A stretch of 64,000 bases of DNA from the NCBI RefSeq assembly GCF_910592395.1, contig NC_088314.1, forward strand, positions 14,324,001-14,388,000, written 5' to 3'. Below the pieces are notes generated by a model that had not been told where the DNA came from, made no database searches, and saw only the letters and a program-made list of their open reading frames with translations. Numbering within the stretch: position 1 is the stretch's first letter; each line of letters opens with the position of its first letter. Of the stretch, positions 47,060 to 49,675 are shown one piece after another. This DNA comes from Lineus longissimus. Lineage: Eukaryota > Nemertea > Pilidiophora > Heteronemertea > Lineidae. Position numbers and translations under genes: made by a program.

Positions 47060-49675
47060 ACCCGAAGACGAATCTGTAATTGTACTATACTCGAGCATTT
47101 TTTCCCTAAATTCACAACAGATATTTAGCCCGAAGTTTAGCACAAACTTAGGGAGTAATAGGGGAATAATGTAGCGAAATGACCTACGATGTAGCGATAT
47201 GACCTACATCCATGTCGCGAAACGACTCCACCTATGTAGCGAAAAGTCCTCCATGTAACGAAACGACCGTACCCATCATGTAGCGAAACGACTCCACCCA
47301 TGTAGCGAAACGACCTACCATGTAACGAAACGACCGCCACATGTAGCGAAACGACTGGTAGCGAACTGGCAATGTAGCGAAACGACAGTAAACCTTTGAA
47401 ACCATCGCTAATTTTGGAAGATCGGTGCCGGCTATTTGGTTTAAAAAACCTTATTTTTCCCCATCAAAACAGCACTTTTCATTATTCAAATGATAGCTTA
47501 TTGTCTGAAGACTTATTTCATAGCAGAAAAGTACTAATAACTCTGACTTGATGCGAAAAATCTAACTTTTTTGATGAGTTGATTTTCCCTTGGCCGTGGA
47601 TCGAGTTTGTTTACAATATGCAGCGCCATCTTGGAAAAGCCGTGACGTCACCGCGGTATCCTCCTTGTCAGCTATCATAATGTTGACATTAGCAAGCTAT
47701 ATACATAAACTAGCATTGTACCCGTGGCGCAGGCAGGTTCAAATTTGCTATACCTTGAATAGATTGAATTGCAATGAAAATATAATGCAATATCAAAGGA
47801 GCAATATCGAATAGACAAATTAAACCAACCATTTGTCCACAGACTCGGACCCTGTGGCGTGCTGTATGCGTGCATATAAAAGTAAATCAATTGGTCCGAA
47901 TGAGATGATGAGGCAATGTGAATATACCTCGTTCCTTAGTCAGCAATATGCCCCTTTTTATACGGAGATGAAGGAGAACCCAGATAGGCCTTCACATGTC
48001 GGCCTCCAAATGGCTCGGACCAATTGCACTATCACTACTAAAACTTTAAAATGCGTGCTCCTCCTACATGTAGCATGATCTCGGGCAAGGCACTTAGTCG
48101 ACAGGCAAGCTAGAAGTTCAGCACCGTGAGCAGCTCCTTGATAAGGCCATGCCAAGTTCAGAGTGCCTCTTCAGATACATCAAGTTTTGAAAGCTGTGGT
48201 GAGCACATTAACATACCATTGTAACCTTTAATTTGAAAATCCCTTCATAATCAAGGGCTAGCTCTGGCTAATACAGTACCAATATACGATAGACCATCAA
48301 TTTGACCCCAGCTCCTTACTGCGGGAAAACCCAAGTCCAGCAACCAAAAGTATCAAAATACATTTTTGTTTACATTTGAACTGCACACATGCGTTTGTTT
48401 ACAATTTCTTTCCCGCGAAATCTCGAAGATCAGGTGACCTACAATCGTGGATTGAAAATAACATTAACCTTGGTTCAGCAGGTCAACACGTGTACAGGCT
48501 GTTCCAATCATCCCCCTACAGCCAGCCGTTCAACAGGTAGTGTTAGTCACCCCACAGGGAGTGCAGGTGATTCATTAATCCCCTGCATAACTGAACAGCA
48601 ATGGCTTGGCTTCCGTGAGTGATAAGGAGAATTGACCGTGTCCGATTAAAAATCCCTCATTACTGCTCCGCTGAAGTAAATTTCCGAAAATAAACATGAC
48701 GTTGCATCAGGATAACATATCACCTGCAAACGTGCAAAATTTCGAGACGAAACACGACCCCCAAATGGCACTTTAGCGAGCCGCCTTATAGTATTATGAT
48801 ATAGATAGTTAACATACAGTAACTAGAGCCAAAAGGGTTATTGTCGTCCTGGGCGATGCACAATACATGCAATATCACCCAGCCTCTATCTGGGTGATAC
48901 ATAATATCACCCTGGGTGACATTGTGCATGCACAACATCATTCAGGGTGATGTTATGCATTCGTTTCGCTATCGGTGACGGGGTTGTCGAATCGGCAGAC
49001 GTGGAAATGTTCACGGCCAAAAAAAAAAAATGGCGGCCGTTCAGCGCGACTTGAAACATCATTTGGCAGCTATTCCCGAAGTCGAAAGGGCATCTTTAGT
49101 TGCCAAAGGACGGGAAATCAAACAAAAATATGCGCGTTTAACAAATAAACATGAGAAAGGTGCCAAGGATTTATTCGCCGTGCGCGGTCGTCTACGGTAT
49201 ATAGGCTAGCAGAAGTACCATGCTACGATTTGACAACCTCGTCACCAATCGCGAAACGAATGCACAAGATCACCCATTGTGATGTTGTGCATGCACAATA
49301 TCACCCAGGGTGATGTTATGCATCGCCAGATAGAGCCTGGGTGATATTGTGCATCACCCAGGACGACAATAACCCCTTCAGCGTAACTGGACCCCTAGGC
49401 TAGGCCTATAGGCCGCGCCTACTACACGGCCAAACAAGAAAATACTACACTCCTGCTGTCAATACACTGGACAGCATGCAATGTCAATGTGTGGCGATGT
49501 TAGCACAGCCTACTATCATAACTATGGACGGTCCAATATATTGGCGTCCATGTCATGGCTCATCATACCTTTCTTTGACTTTCCTACGATTTGGCCAGCT
49601 CCATATAAAGCCGGGGTTGAAAGCTAAAACTGTGTCCTTACCTCCAGGAGGGTATGCTGGATCTTGCTGCGCCAT
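10457..49675 (-). CDS. SSUH2-like: SSUH2-like protein gene with four alternative zinc-finger exons
   Basis: Gene-level entry; exons are listed separately. Coding exons in transcript order: 49675-49642, 37966-37721, 26164-26093, 24718-24649, 24188-24059, 23663-23478, one of four cassette exons (20986-20817, 19517-19351, 17225-17059, 15746-15580), 13125-13033, 12598-12496, 11335-11231, 10603-10457. All introns are GT-AG and all phases fit, giving 450 residues (451 with the first cassette exon). Residues 1-140 are proline-rich. 141-246 match the SSUH2 core (VAENCCWGKKAAKDM, DGPENGPPPPPW). 247-332 hold six CxxC units. 333-450 match the SSUH2 C-terminus, ending PDYPQQCCWGCQIL. The family's biochemical role is poorly known; human SSUH2 has been reported in tooth development. 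The CxxCxGxG units resemble the DnaJ zinc finger, which binds zinc and client proteins. Assignment by family is firm; the 49.6-kb first exon is less certain. Confidence 0.92.
10604..11230 (-). other. Last intron, no feature seen
   Basis: Intron between the two last exons. It holds short chance ORFs on the other strand and a poly-C run near 11190, nothing else. Confidence 0.6.
11231..11335 (-). CDS. SSUH2-like: SSUH2-like exon, 35 residues
   Basis: Acceptor ttccccag, donor gtaagt, phase 0 at both ends. It encodes VWPVTAYPTKAIND to CFPSERQLQQ, the family segment that joins the finger region to the C-terminal domain. Confidence 0.92.
11336..12495 (-). other. Intron, no feature seen
   Basis: 1.16-kb intron with no recognisable repeat boundary or ORF. 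Confidence 0.6.
12496..12598 (-). CDS. SSUH2-like: SSUH2-like exon, start of C-terminal domain
   Basis: Acceptor gtgtccag, donor gtaagt, phase 2 to 0. It encodes VNHTEDFIMEETDLPDELVR to TMDQ. The ETDLPDEL segment is typical of SSUH2 proteins. Confidence 0.92.
13033..13125 (-). CDS. SSUH2-like: SSUH2-like constant exon with finger repeats 5 and 6
   Basis: Acceptor cttttcag, donor gtaagt, phase 2 to 2. It encodes CYTCGGDGRVTCPSCKGHRQ, then LKFYIALTVK, the conserved join from zinc-finger repeats to the C-terminal domain. Its first base completes the AG-split arginine codon left by each of the four cassette exons. Skipping the whole cassette would read ATG CTA TAC CTG TGG AGG TGA and stop at once. 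Confidence 0.94.
13126..15579 (-). other. Intron between the cassette and the constant exon
   Basis: 2.45-kb intron. It contains a short hairpin element at 13437-13519, a poly-G run near 14363-14372, and a diverged short direct repeat (GATTcAGACTtAG...TTTTGATCAGTT) at about 14838 and 14909. No other exon is supported. Confidence 0.6.
13437..13519. mobile_element. 83-bp hairpin MITE
   Basis: GGGTGGCCCAGAAGACTTTT at the left and its near-perfect reverse complement at the right enclose about 35 bp. No TSD was established. Confidence 0.6.
15580..15746 (-). CDS. SSUH2-like: Alternative zinc-finger exon 4 (last of cassette)
   Basis: 167 bases, acceptor tctttaaag, donor gtacct, phase 0 in, phase 2 out. 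It encodes 55 residues with four CxxC units: CHTC, CRRC, CTRC and CHRC (for example CRRCGGSGRNTCTRCGGHG). The linker between units 3 and 4 is histidine-rich (MHHRDGGNHWG), unlike its sisters. If spliced after another cassette exon it is shifted and meets a TGA inside the exon. Confidence 0.93.
15903..15985. repeat. Dispersed short repeat (copy A)
   Basis: It shares TTCAATATACTCCCCCTCT and TACGAGGTAGGAGTATAGC with 36030-36095. TATACTCC and GGAGTATA can pair, so each copy is a small palindrome. Class not assigned. Confidence 0.55.
16201..16418. mobile_element. 218-bp MITE with TIRs
   Basis: The left end GGTTGACCATAGGTACCG is inverted at the right end (CGGTACCTATGGTCAACC). An inner pair also pairs (GGGCGGGAGTC... 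with GACTCCCGCCC), so nearly the whole element folds. No ORF. Confidence 0.8.
17059..17225 (-). CDS. SSUH2-like: Alternative zinc-finger exon 3
   Basis: 167 bases, acceptor gttttatttag, donor gtattc, phase 0 in, phase 2 out. It encodes four CxxC units: CHRC, CGRC, CSAC and CHSC (for example CGRCHGRGQVRCSACGGDG). Linker RVTRMRDGERHVQS. The shifted frame has no stop within the exon, but double inclusion still ends at a TAA in the 13.1-kb constant exon. Confidence 0.93.
17226..19350 (-). other. Intron between alternative exons 2 and 3
   Basis: 2.1-kb intron. Its only recognised content is a part copy of the 7485-type TIR repeat at about 18957-19146. Confidence 0.6.
18957..19146. repeat. Part copy of the 7485-type TIR repeat
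   Basis: It contains AGGGGTCTCTCCCATC, then CTATTCA, and ends CCCCTGCCTCTAGTTCCCCTTT, which matches the right end of the full-length copies. The left end is missing or diverged. Confidence 0.55.
19351..19517 (-). CDS. SSUH2-like: Alternative zinc-finger exon 2
   Basis: 167 bases, acceptor ctcctcaaag, donor gtatcc, phase 0 in, phase 2 out. It encodes four CxxC units: CYSC, CSRC, CTAC and CKQC (CSRCSGLGRLACTACGGDG), with linker IVTHYHNSRPHKD. It is the most diverged of the four, with fewer basic residues between units. In the shifted frame a TAG falls within the exon, so adding it after exon 1 truncates the protein. Confidence 0.93.
19518..20816 (-). other. Intron between alternative exons 1 and 2
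   Basis: 1.3-kb intron, no feature seen. Confidence 0.6.
20817..20986 (-). CDS. SSUH2-like: Alternative zinc-finger exon 1 (first of cassette)
   Basis: 170 bases, acceptor tttgcgcag, donor gtaaaa (the weakest donor of the four), phase 0 in, phase 2 out. It encodes 56 residues with four CxxC units: CFQC, CHNC, CHSC and CHRC (CHNCGGMGNNRCHSCGGDG), with linker RVTNYDHEGHRRVSM, one residue longer than in its sisters. Confidence 0.92.
22060..22701 (+). mobile_element. piggyBac deletion derivative, copy 1 (642 bp)
   Basis: It is flanked on both sides by TTAA (22056-22059 and 22702-22705), the piggyBac target. Terminal repeats are CCCTTTCACTGCCGG and CCGGCAGTGAAAGGG. The 20-bp block GGAGGCGCACTTCTGCGACA occurs twice near the left end. 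It retains only the transposase N-terminal coding start, with no catalytic core. Confidence 0.88.
22293..22453 (+). pseudogene. piggyBac transposase N-terminal fragment, copy 1
   Basis: It starts with the ATG at 22293. It encodes the acidic N-terminal region typical of piggyBac transposases (SDSGEEFVDDDDLDPDFDV), then stops at TAG. Compared with copy 2 it lacks a few codons after the start. No DDD catalytic domain follows. Confidence 0.75.
23478..23663 (-). CDS. SSUH2-like: SSUH2-like core exon
   Basis: 186 bases, acceptor tgtcttcag, donor gtaagc, phase 0 at both ends. It encodes YILETYCEGRSTNYEHVPFH, then DGPENGPPPPPWAVEV and VEVPHTAVVK. The DGPENGPPPPPW block is a family hallmark just before the fingers. 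Confidence 0.94.
24059..24188 (-). CDS. SSUH2-like: SSUH2-like core exon
   Basis: Acceptor gtttttag, donor gtaagt, phase 2 to 0. It encodes VANLNQDEAREAMLAKVAEN, CCWGKKAAKDM and so on. The CC(W/Y)...AKDM block matches SSUH2 proteins. Confidence 0.93.
24649..24718 (-). CDS. SSUH2-like: SSUH2-like exon with nine-proline run
   Basis: Acceptor atttcag, donor gtaagt, phase 1 to 2. It encodes SAM, nine prolines, SGPPPHMEFA. A poly-proline run of this kind is a possible profilin, SH3 or WW binding site (inference). Confidence 0.88.
24719..26092 (-). other. Intron with a TIR repeat
   Basis: 1.4-kb intron with one member of the 'AGTAGAACCTC' family at 25054-25211. No other feature seen. Confidence 0.6.
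25054..25211. mobile_element. MITE of the 'AGTAGAACCTC' family
   Basis: The left end AACCTCCCTTAGTGGACACC is inverted at the right end (GTCCTTAAGAGAGAGGTT). About 158 bp, no ORF. Confidence 0.7.
26093..26164 (-). CDS. SSUH2-like: SSUH2-like N-terminal exon
   Basis: Acceptor tatttcag, donor gtaagt, phase 1 at both ends. It encodes GPPPDLNQFQTYGGYEQVGG FGQ, a Gly/Tyr/Pro-rich low-complexity segment. Phase and composition link it to the exons on either side. Confidence 0.85.
26165..27121 (-). other. Intron stretch, no strong feature
   Basis: A fragment beginning near 26505 (ACAAGAGGCCCAAGGGCCTGG CGCTCAGCTGA) resembles one end of a dispersed repeat whose other end may be the AGCTCAGC/GCTGAGCT palindrome near 30610-30635. 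It also has a short (ATG)n run near 26771. Otherwise nothing. Confidence 0.4.
27122..28443. mobile_element. 1.3-kb TIR element with ATGTTG-type subterminal repeats
   Basis: The left end GTGTACACTAGTAAAATATT is inverted at 28424-28443. Both ends continue into clusters of AAAATGTTGCAA/TTGTTGCAACA motifs. At the right end GTAAAATGTTG is repeated five times in a row. The centre is occupied by a second element (27464-28060). No intact transposase. Confidence 0.75.
27464..28060. mobile_element. Nested MITE, PIF/Harbinger-like
   Basis: TIRs GGCTGCGTATCCATAGG and CCTATGGATACGCGGCC, flanked by TTA on both sides (27461-27463 and 28061-28063). TTA/TAA duplication is typical of PIF/Harbinger. The 159-residue ORF across it (27431-27910) has no recognised domain. 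Confidence 0.65.
28453..29124 (+). mobile_element. piggyBac deletion derivative, copy 2 (672 bp)
   Basis: Flanked by TTAA at 28449-28452 and 29125-29128, with the same terminal repeats as the copy at 22060. It differs by two filler-like changes: an inverted 18-bp block near the left end, and about 20 bp near 29008 made of GTAAAATGTTG units like those ending the neighbouring TIR element. Confidence 0.88.
28681..28914 (+). pseudogene. piggyBac transposase N-terminal fragment, copy 2
   Basis: The ATG at 28681 opens an acidic N-terminal region (VNDSDSGEEFVDDDDLDPDF) like that of piggyBac transposases, then runs into non-homologous residues and stops. The DDD catalytic region and the C-terminal Cys-rich finger are absent, so it cannot be a working transposase. 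Confidence 0.75.
29255..29260 (-). promoter_or_regulatory. Poly(A) signal of the 60-residue gene
   Basis: AATAAA on the minus strand, about 45 bases after the stop at 29305. Confidence 0.6.
29305..30100 (-). CDS. Two-exon gene for a 60-residue protein, nested in an SSUH2-like intron
   Basis: Exon 1 is 30100-30065 (MLWNRSRSVNSE, donor gtaagt). Exon 2 is 29451-29305 (acceptor ttttgcag, 48 residues, TAG). Both are phase 0 and a canonical AATAAA follows. The protein is basic and soluble-looking, with no signal peptide or membrane segment (for example DRNDLQLHLNIFGDHISK, IIRRARQF). I do not recognise it. It lies on the same strand as the SSUH2-like gene, between its second and third coding exons. 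It cannot be an alternative end of that gene without another exon, because exon 2 of SSUH2-like leaves in phase 1. DNA just upstream contains GACGTGACGTTCG (CRE-like) and CpGs, which fits a separate promoter. Real-gene status rests on splice sites, phase and poly(A) signal. Confidence 0.6.
30101..31320. other. Intronic DNA with dispersed-repeat fragments
   Basis: It holds the tail of a dispersed repeat (30340-30640, ending in an AGCTCAGC/GCTGAGCT hairpin), the (GACA)n run, and the front of another member of the same family (from about 31200). No host exon seen. Confidence 0.5.
30501..30579. repeat. (GACA)n microsatellite
   Basis: About 20 GACA units following AAACGTGCCTGTTTAACG, the same lead-in that precedes the (GAC)n run at 32227. 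The microsatellite therefore sits at the end of a dispersed repeat. Confidence 0.95.
31321..32231. repeat. Three tandem units of about 300 bp inside a dispersed repeat
   Basis: Units start at 31321, 31637 and 31938. Each begins AATTTAC, passes GACCTCTGTGACCTT, TTTGGCCCCCTGG-type and GTACATGTGTAC-type blocks, and ends AAACGTGCC. The array continues into (GAC)n and a hairpin end (AGCTCACCTC/GAGGTGAGCT, to 32320). A related single unit lies at 59230-59500. Confidence 0.8.
32227..32279. repeat. (GAC)n microsatellite
   Basis: GACGACGG/GACGAC units at the end of the tandem array. The arginine-rich ORF read across it is an artefact of the repeat. Confidence 0.9.
32320..32959. other. Intronic DNA, no feature seen
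   Basis: No repeat boundary or exon supported. About 32741-32800 weakly resembles the left end of the 7485-type repeat. Confidence 0.4.
32964..33480 (+). repeat. Left LTR (517 bp)
   Basis: Direct repeat partner of 35259-35775, ending CCCCCATAATA. Confidence 0.9.
33534..34769 (+). CDS. ORF of the non-autonomous LTR element, possible gag-like protein
   Basis: 411 residues, intact. N-terminal part: a block WDISATAEGTSLTLFWNADG, then KSPSTLRRDKNRMELYLQK, a basic motif (SPS...RRD..R) that I recall from uncharacterised ORFs in marine invertebrates. The middle (about 140-225) is a low-complexity region with repeated S-V-Q-C/V strands (VSVGVQC, TVTVQC, KSVQY, SVSVQV, ASVQC). The C-terminal third (LGCTQYIAIPIQSLNGCES, FLPNRCTIADCIREYSEF, VFVYFDHPRLKRTF) looks globular. 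No zinc knuckle, protease or RT. The start could lie upstream (an overlapping ORF begins at 33482 in another frame). An intact ORF in a young insertion suggests it is, or was recently, under use. A structural (gag-like) role is inference. Confidence 0.7.
   Translation: MTQLIMTISTLPQSITSVIATLGLTSMPNEWDISATAEGTSLTLFWNADGALKRTAAPLRIKGLKSPSTLRRDKNRMELYLQKIKGRNVSDNPISMPSRKMVSSIAKPTFAETHVDNPEDFSHQEDFTSIQIRTRSVSSQTDVDSVPTRVSVGVQCKPETNTYASQFAPETHTVTVQCSQEKVSKSVQYVCSSTSVSVQVASERNSASVQCAMASQSDNDKGRADRKPSTVFDSGHEHVMPIQNVHGDELQKDSMNSLATKFNSCGNEIGNNDVISVLSIYQGQHPMNMFPQYPIYRIPNRDLLGCTQYIAIPIQSLNGCESKTIFLPNRCTIADCIREYSEFDTSLNEQDVFVYFDHPRLKRTFTLGSNAPLRRLPSTGTQMIGPKGGLCNQVSITMDFSKANAMLNLRY
35259..35775 (+). 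repeat. Right LTR (517 bp)
   Basis: Matches the left LTR with one visible difference. A diverged duplicate of the sequence just before it (GCAGGAGCAAAT...AACAACAGGAGT) also lies at about 34817-34850. Confidence 0.9.
35796..36137. repeat. G-rich minisatellite interrupted by a short repeat
   Basis: Irregular units of about 15-16 bp (GGGGCAAAATGGGAA type) run from about 35796 to 36010. The copy-B dispersed repeat (36014-36105) follows, then two more units to about 36137. ORFs across it only translate the repeat. Confidence 0.85.
36030..36095. repeat. Dispersed short repeat (copy B)
   Basis: Same sequence family as 15903-15985, sharing TTCAATATACTCCCCCTCT and GAGGTAGGAGTATAGC. Confidence 0.6.
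36138..37720 (-). other. Intronic DNA
   Basis: Near 36440-36530 there are short G/C-rich inverted runs (GGGGGATATCCCCCC). Apart from that, no feature. Confidence 0.5.
37721..37966 (-). CDS. SSUH2-like: SSUH2-like proline/glycine repeat exon
   Basis: 246 bases, acceptor caatgatgaag, donor gtgagt, phase 1 at both ends. It encodes ESMHMQQGYKG, then about six degenerate units of (G)FPPPQGG, then VVVQNGSPNAIHPEQDGSEAE. The repeats resemble the Pro/Gly/Gln-rich tails of annexins and other membrane-linked proteins and are likely disordered. Phase and composition join it to the 49.6-kb and 26.1-kb exons. Confidence 0.85.
37967..39840. other. Intronic DNA with minor repeats
   Basis: It contains an about 80-bp diverged tandem duplication (AGCCACAACTAAACATG at 38174 and 38253) and the tRNA-like sequence at 38661-38733. 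No exon supported. Confidence 0.5.
38661..38733 (+). repeat. tRNA-like sequence (tRNA pseudogene or SINE head)
   Basis: A-box-like TGGCTAGATGG (38668-38678) and B-box-like GGTTTGAAACTC (38710-38721) are 42 bases apart, as in a tRNA gene. The acceptor arms do not pair cleanly, so a working tRNA is unlikely. Confidence 0.45.
39841..41448. repeat. 1.6-kb giant inverted repeat (foldback)
   Basis: The arm 39841-40456 is repeated in inverted order at 40835-41448 with few differences, around a 378-bp spacer. The spacer carries a second inverted pair (ACATTAGCAGATTAGGAGAC at 40662 and its complement ending near 40836). No intact ORF. It is either a foldback-type mobile element or a local inverted duplication; no TSD found. 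Confidence 0.85.
41453..41745. repeat. Minisatellite of about 58-bp units
   Basis: About five diverged units containing CCAAGTGTCTTGCCCAAGG, ACCCACACCTCAC and GTGACCCTTCTG. It abuts the right arm of the giant inverted repeat. Confidence 0.8.
41747..41994. repeat. About 200-bp tandem duplication split by later insertions
   Basis: ACCAACATtAGCACAT...CTCAGCTCCCAATTCCCACTCAGCTATC occurs at 41747 and again at 41948. The second copy breaks at 41994, resumes at 47668-47707, again at 48812-48827, and again from 49383, so three elements inserted into it. Confidence 0.8.
41995..42020 (+). repeat. Left TIR of the MULE
   Basis: 26 bases, perfect partner of 47642-47667. It contains the palindrome TGACGTCA, a CRE/ATF-type site. 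Confidence 0.92.
42684..42906 (+). repeat. Left subterminal tandem array of the MULE
   Basis: About eleven units of 18-25 bp built on GTCGTTTCGCTACATG, separated by GGTGGA, GTAG or similar. Likely transposase-binding repeats (inference). Confidence 0.85.
43281..43628 (-). CDS. SGNH-hydrolase-like C-terminal ORF inside the MULE
   Basis: 115 residues, opened here from GTG because no ATG fits. The C-terminal block KSDGVHLNDDGQHRLAREI matches the SGNH/GDSL block V, with Asp91 and His94 at the catalytic D-x-x-H positions. Upstream RASITSLMERFN resembles the strand and arginine region of these folds. The N-terminal GDSL block is not in the same frame. A TAG lies a little upstream, so either a 5' exon exists between here and 44300 or this is a remnant. 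It points away from the transposase gene, so the two may share the region 43.7-44.3 kb as a two-way promoter. SGNH domains are known from ORF1 of some LINEs. A role in a MULE is unknown to me. Confidence 0.6.
   Translation of the reverse strand: MRQRNPIIEQGYLILSVISVVLNLVGKCQKQGPRASITSLMERFNTSKSRYRVPEKYNKCVAKINALLRKDKRIDLIELKSIHRQSQMKSDGVHLNDDGQHRLAREIRGGILRRR
44050..44143. repeat. Hairpin between the two divergent MULE ORFs
   Basis: GAAAACAAGGGTACGGCATA and TATGCCGTATACCCTTGTTTTC are inverted repeats about 50 bases apart. Confidence 0.7.
44327..44334 (+). promoter_or_regulatory. TATA box of the MULE transposase gene
   Basis: TATAAAAA, followed by GGGCTC and a TCATTCC initiator-like sequence about 25-30 bases on. 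It lies 84 bases before the ATG at 44411. Confidence 0.6.
44411..46975 (+). CDS. MULE transposase with PHD finger, OTU protease and FLYWCH domains
   Basis: 854 residues, uninterrupted. Residues 9-57 are a PHD finger (CGDCKRQC, CEGCSLWFHAKC, WCTRC). About 138-292 is an OTU cysteine protease: PGDGDCLYHA with Asp146 and Cys149, and TWTPSHFVPL with His286, giving a full catalytic set. A disordered Pro/Ser/Thr-rich linker (about 315-470) follows. About 474-545 is a FLYWCH zinc finger (DWQCTIRPKHNPCRAMV, then HNH). About 640-770 is the MULE transposase core: YADATFK (Asp660), VIDFESAMWGAF (Asp726), GCLFHWTQAIW (C-x2-H). The third acidic residue is not evident, and the protein ends 854 residues in, right before a (GAT)n run, so the C-terminus may be lost. 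The transposase cuts and moves the element. PHD and OTU domains suggest chromatin reading and ubiquitin removal (inference). Confidence 0.88.
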   Translation: MPKRNSYPCGDCKRQCITDVIFCEGCSLWFHAKCQGLPGPIFEELGKLPLEYWCTRCVTLTSDPNAYNFGASLQRFFIGIPPDLLRAAARREQILLRRNVGPIAVPPQGFTPMYQENVHAIDTNAQRILEKSGGVRNRLPVSIPGDGDCLYHAVSVALCGDTSLSKTPELRVRTAIELILHRDFYIKQNVDPVWDALTQSFDDACSDCLRRNESSAWCFHALASVVGRSIVSMYPPMNGHMDPAVRRLSTTFVPRTSKNRGTNAAIHILWSSGSAAFNRGTWTPSHFVPLLKVDNKRKGTLVHDEQPNKRKRKVMTSSPTTADPPAPPTIDISAVSDPTADVVTNPLRQSPPPMIDDSPDSTGTADVTTPRENPPPMMDMDVSTTLCESPSPPMREISAAASPDPTANVSMYLFRDITPPSPTHASTLLEDETLPRGDQTYNFRPDVRIPEINESSIEEPSSISPAAEDFELTFQIVDVGTKRSRNKLIDSHGYTYNVMRRRNNNITTDWQCTIRPKHNPCRAMVTQKGDQFIVGRNAHNHQAQPGAAVVSKITASMKEKAAENVYKSASAIVTEVLLEHVNSGPCPSLPKMSCLTRATNRFRQKNRPQDPTDLEFELQEDRVAENFFKADINVRDRRHFIFATDEQIHLLSKAKTWYADATFKLCRSPFKQLFSINAFVKSGEDTKQLPLAFALMSGRKKRDYKAILQRLKEIVGEVRVDNIVIDFESAMWGAFRRVFPGINITGCLFHWTQAIWRKVQELGLQTAYANDRNAHDYIKKLMALPFLPADRIREIFDVMKTRATSQPLSQLVTYKLFLERTEHFRVFVSNFCHAPAHLARSNCMRQKSNLVTTP
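46978..47057. repeat. (GAT)n microsatellite at the transposase stop
   Basis: About 26 GAT units start within bases of the TGA. It probably replaced or displaced the original 3' coding end. Confidence 0.95.
47168..47391 (-). repeat. Right subterminal tandem array of the MULE
   Basis: Units of CATGTAGCGAAACGAC type, the reverse complement and mirror order of the left array. Confidence 0.85.
47642..47667 (-). repeat. Right TIR of the MULE
   Basis: Perfect 26-base complement of the left end, followed by the TCAGCTATC target duplication. Confidence 0.92.
47708..48811. mobile_element. 1.1-kb insertion of unassigned class
   Basis: It interrupts the duplicated sequence between ACATA (ending 47707) and ACATACAGTAACTAGA (from 48812), giving an ACATA duplication. 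It starts AACTAGCATTGTACCCGTGG and ends TATAGTATTATGATATAGAT, end sequences that resemble several widespread repeats. No coding domain is visible. Confidence 0.55.
48828..49382. mobile_element. 555-bp foldback element with internal short repeats
   Basis: The ends (GGGTTATTGTCGTCCTGGG and its complement) and about 135-bp arms are inverted. Each arm has several GGGTGATgTTGTGCAT units. It is flanked by GTAACTAGA (48819-48827) and GTAACTGGA (49383-49391), a 9-bp duplication with one mismatch, which again suggests MULE-type mobilisation. It encloses a 59-residue ORF. Confidence 0.75.
49030..49209 (+). CDS. 59-residue ORF inside the foldback element
   Basis: ATG at 49030 after a run of A, TAG at 49207. 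Rich in Lys, Arg, Ala and Leu, likely helical (for example DLKHHLAAIPEVERASLVAK). I do not recognise it. It occupies most of the single-copy centre of the element. It may be a fragment of a former transposase exon or of a captured gene. Confidence 0.35.
   Translation: MAAVQRDLKHHLAAIPEVERASLVAKGREIKQKYARLTNKHEKGAKDLFAVRGRLRYIG
49642..49675 (-). CDS. SSUH2-like: SSUH2-like first coding exon
   Basis: ATG at 49675, MAQQDPAYPPG, donor gtaagg, ends in phase 1, which fits the acceptor at 37966. Composition matches the Pro/Gln/Gly-rich next exon. The intron (11.7 kb) holds the MULE and its neighbours, so the link is by phase and composition only. Other first exons are possible. Confidence 0.72.

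Larger units (their letters stand above)
41995..47667 (+). mobile_element. Mutator-like (MULE) DNA transposon, 5.67 kb
   Basis: Perfect 26-bp terminal inverted repeats (41995-42020 and 47642-47667, starting CAAGGAGGATACCGCGG) are flanked by the 9-bp direct repeat TCAGCTATC (41986-41994 and 47668-47676). A 9-bp duplication is typical of MULEs. Further in lie two tandem arrays of a GTCGTTTCGCTACATG-type unit in opposite orientation (42684-42906 and 47168-47391). The element encodes an 854-residue transposase with extra PHD, OTU and FLYWCH domains (44411-46975, plus strand) and a divergent 115-residue SGNH-like ORF (43281-43628, minus strand). It inserted into the second copy of the 200-bp duplication, within the first intron of the SSUH2-like gene. 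Confidence 0.9.

Noticed and set aside
46906-47143. Poly-isoleucine and poly-histidine ORFs
   Set aside because: Translation of the (GAT)n microsatellite.
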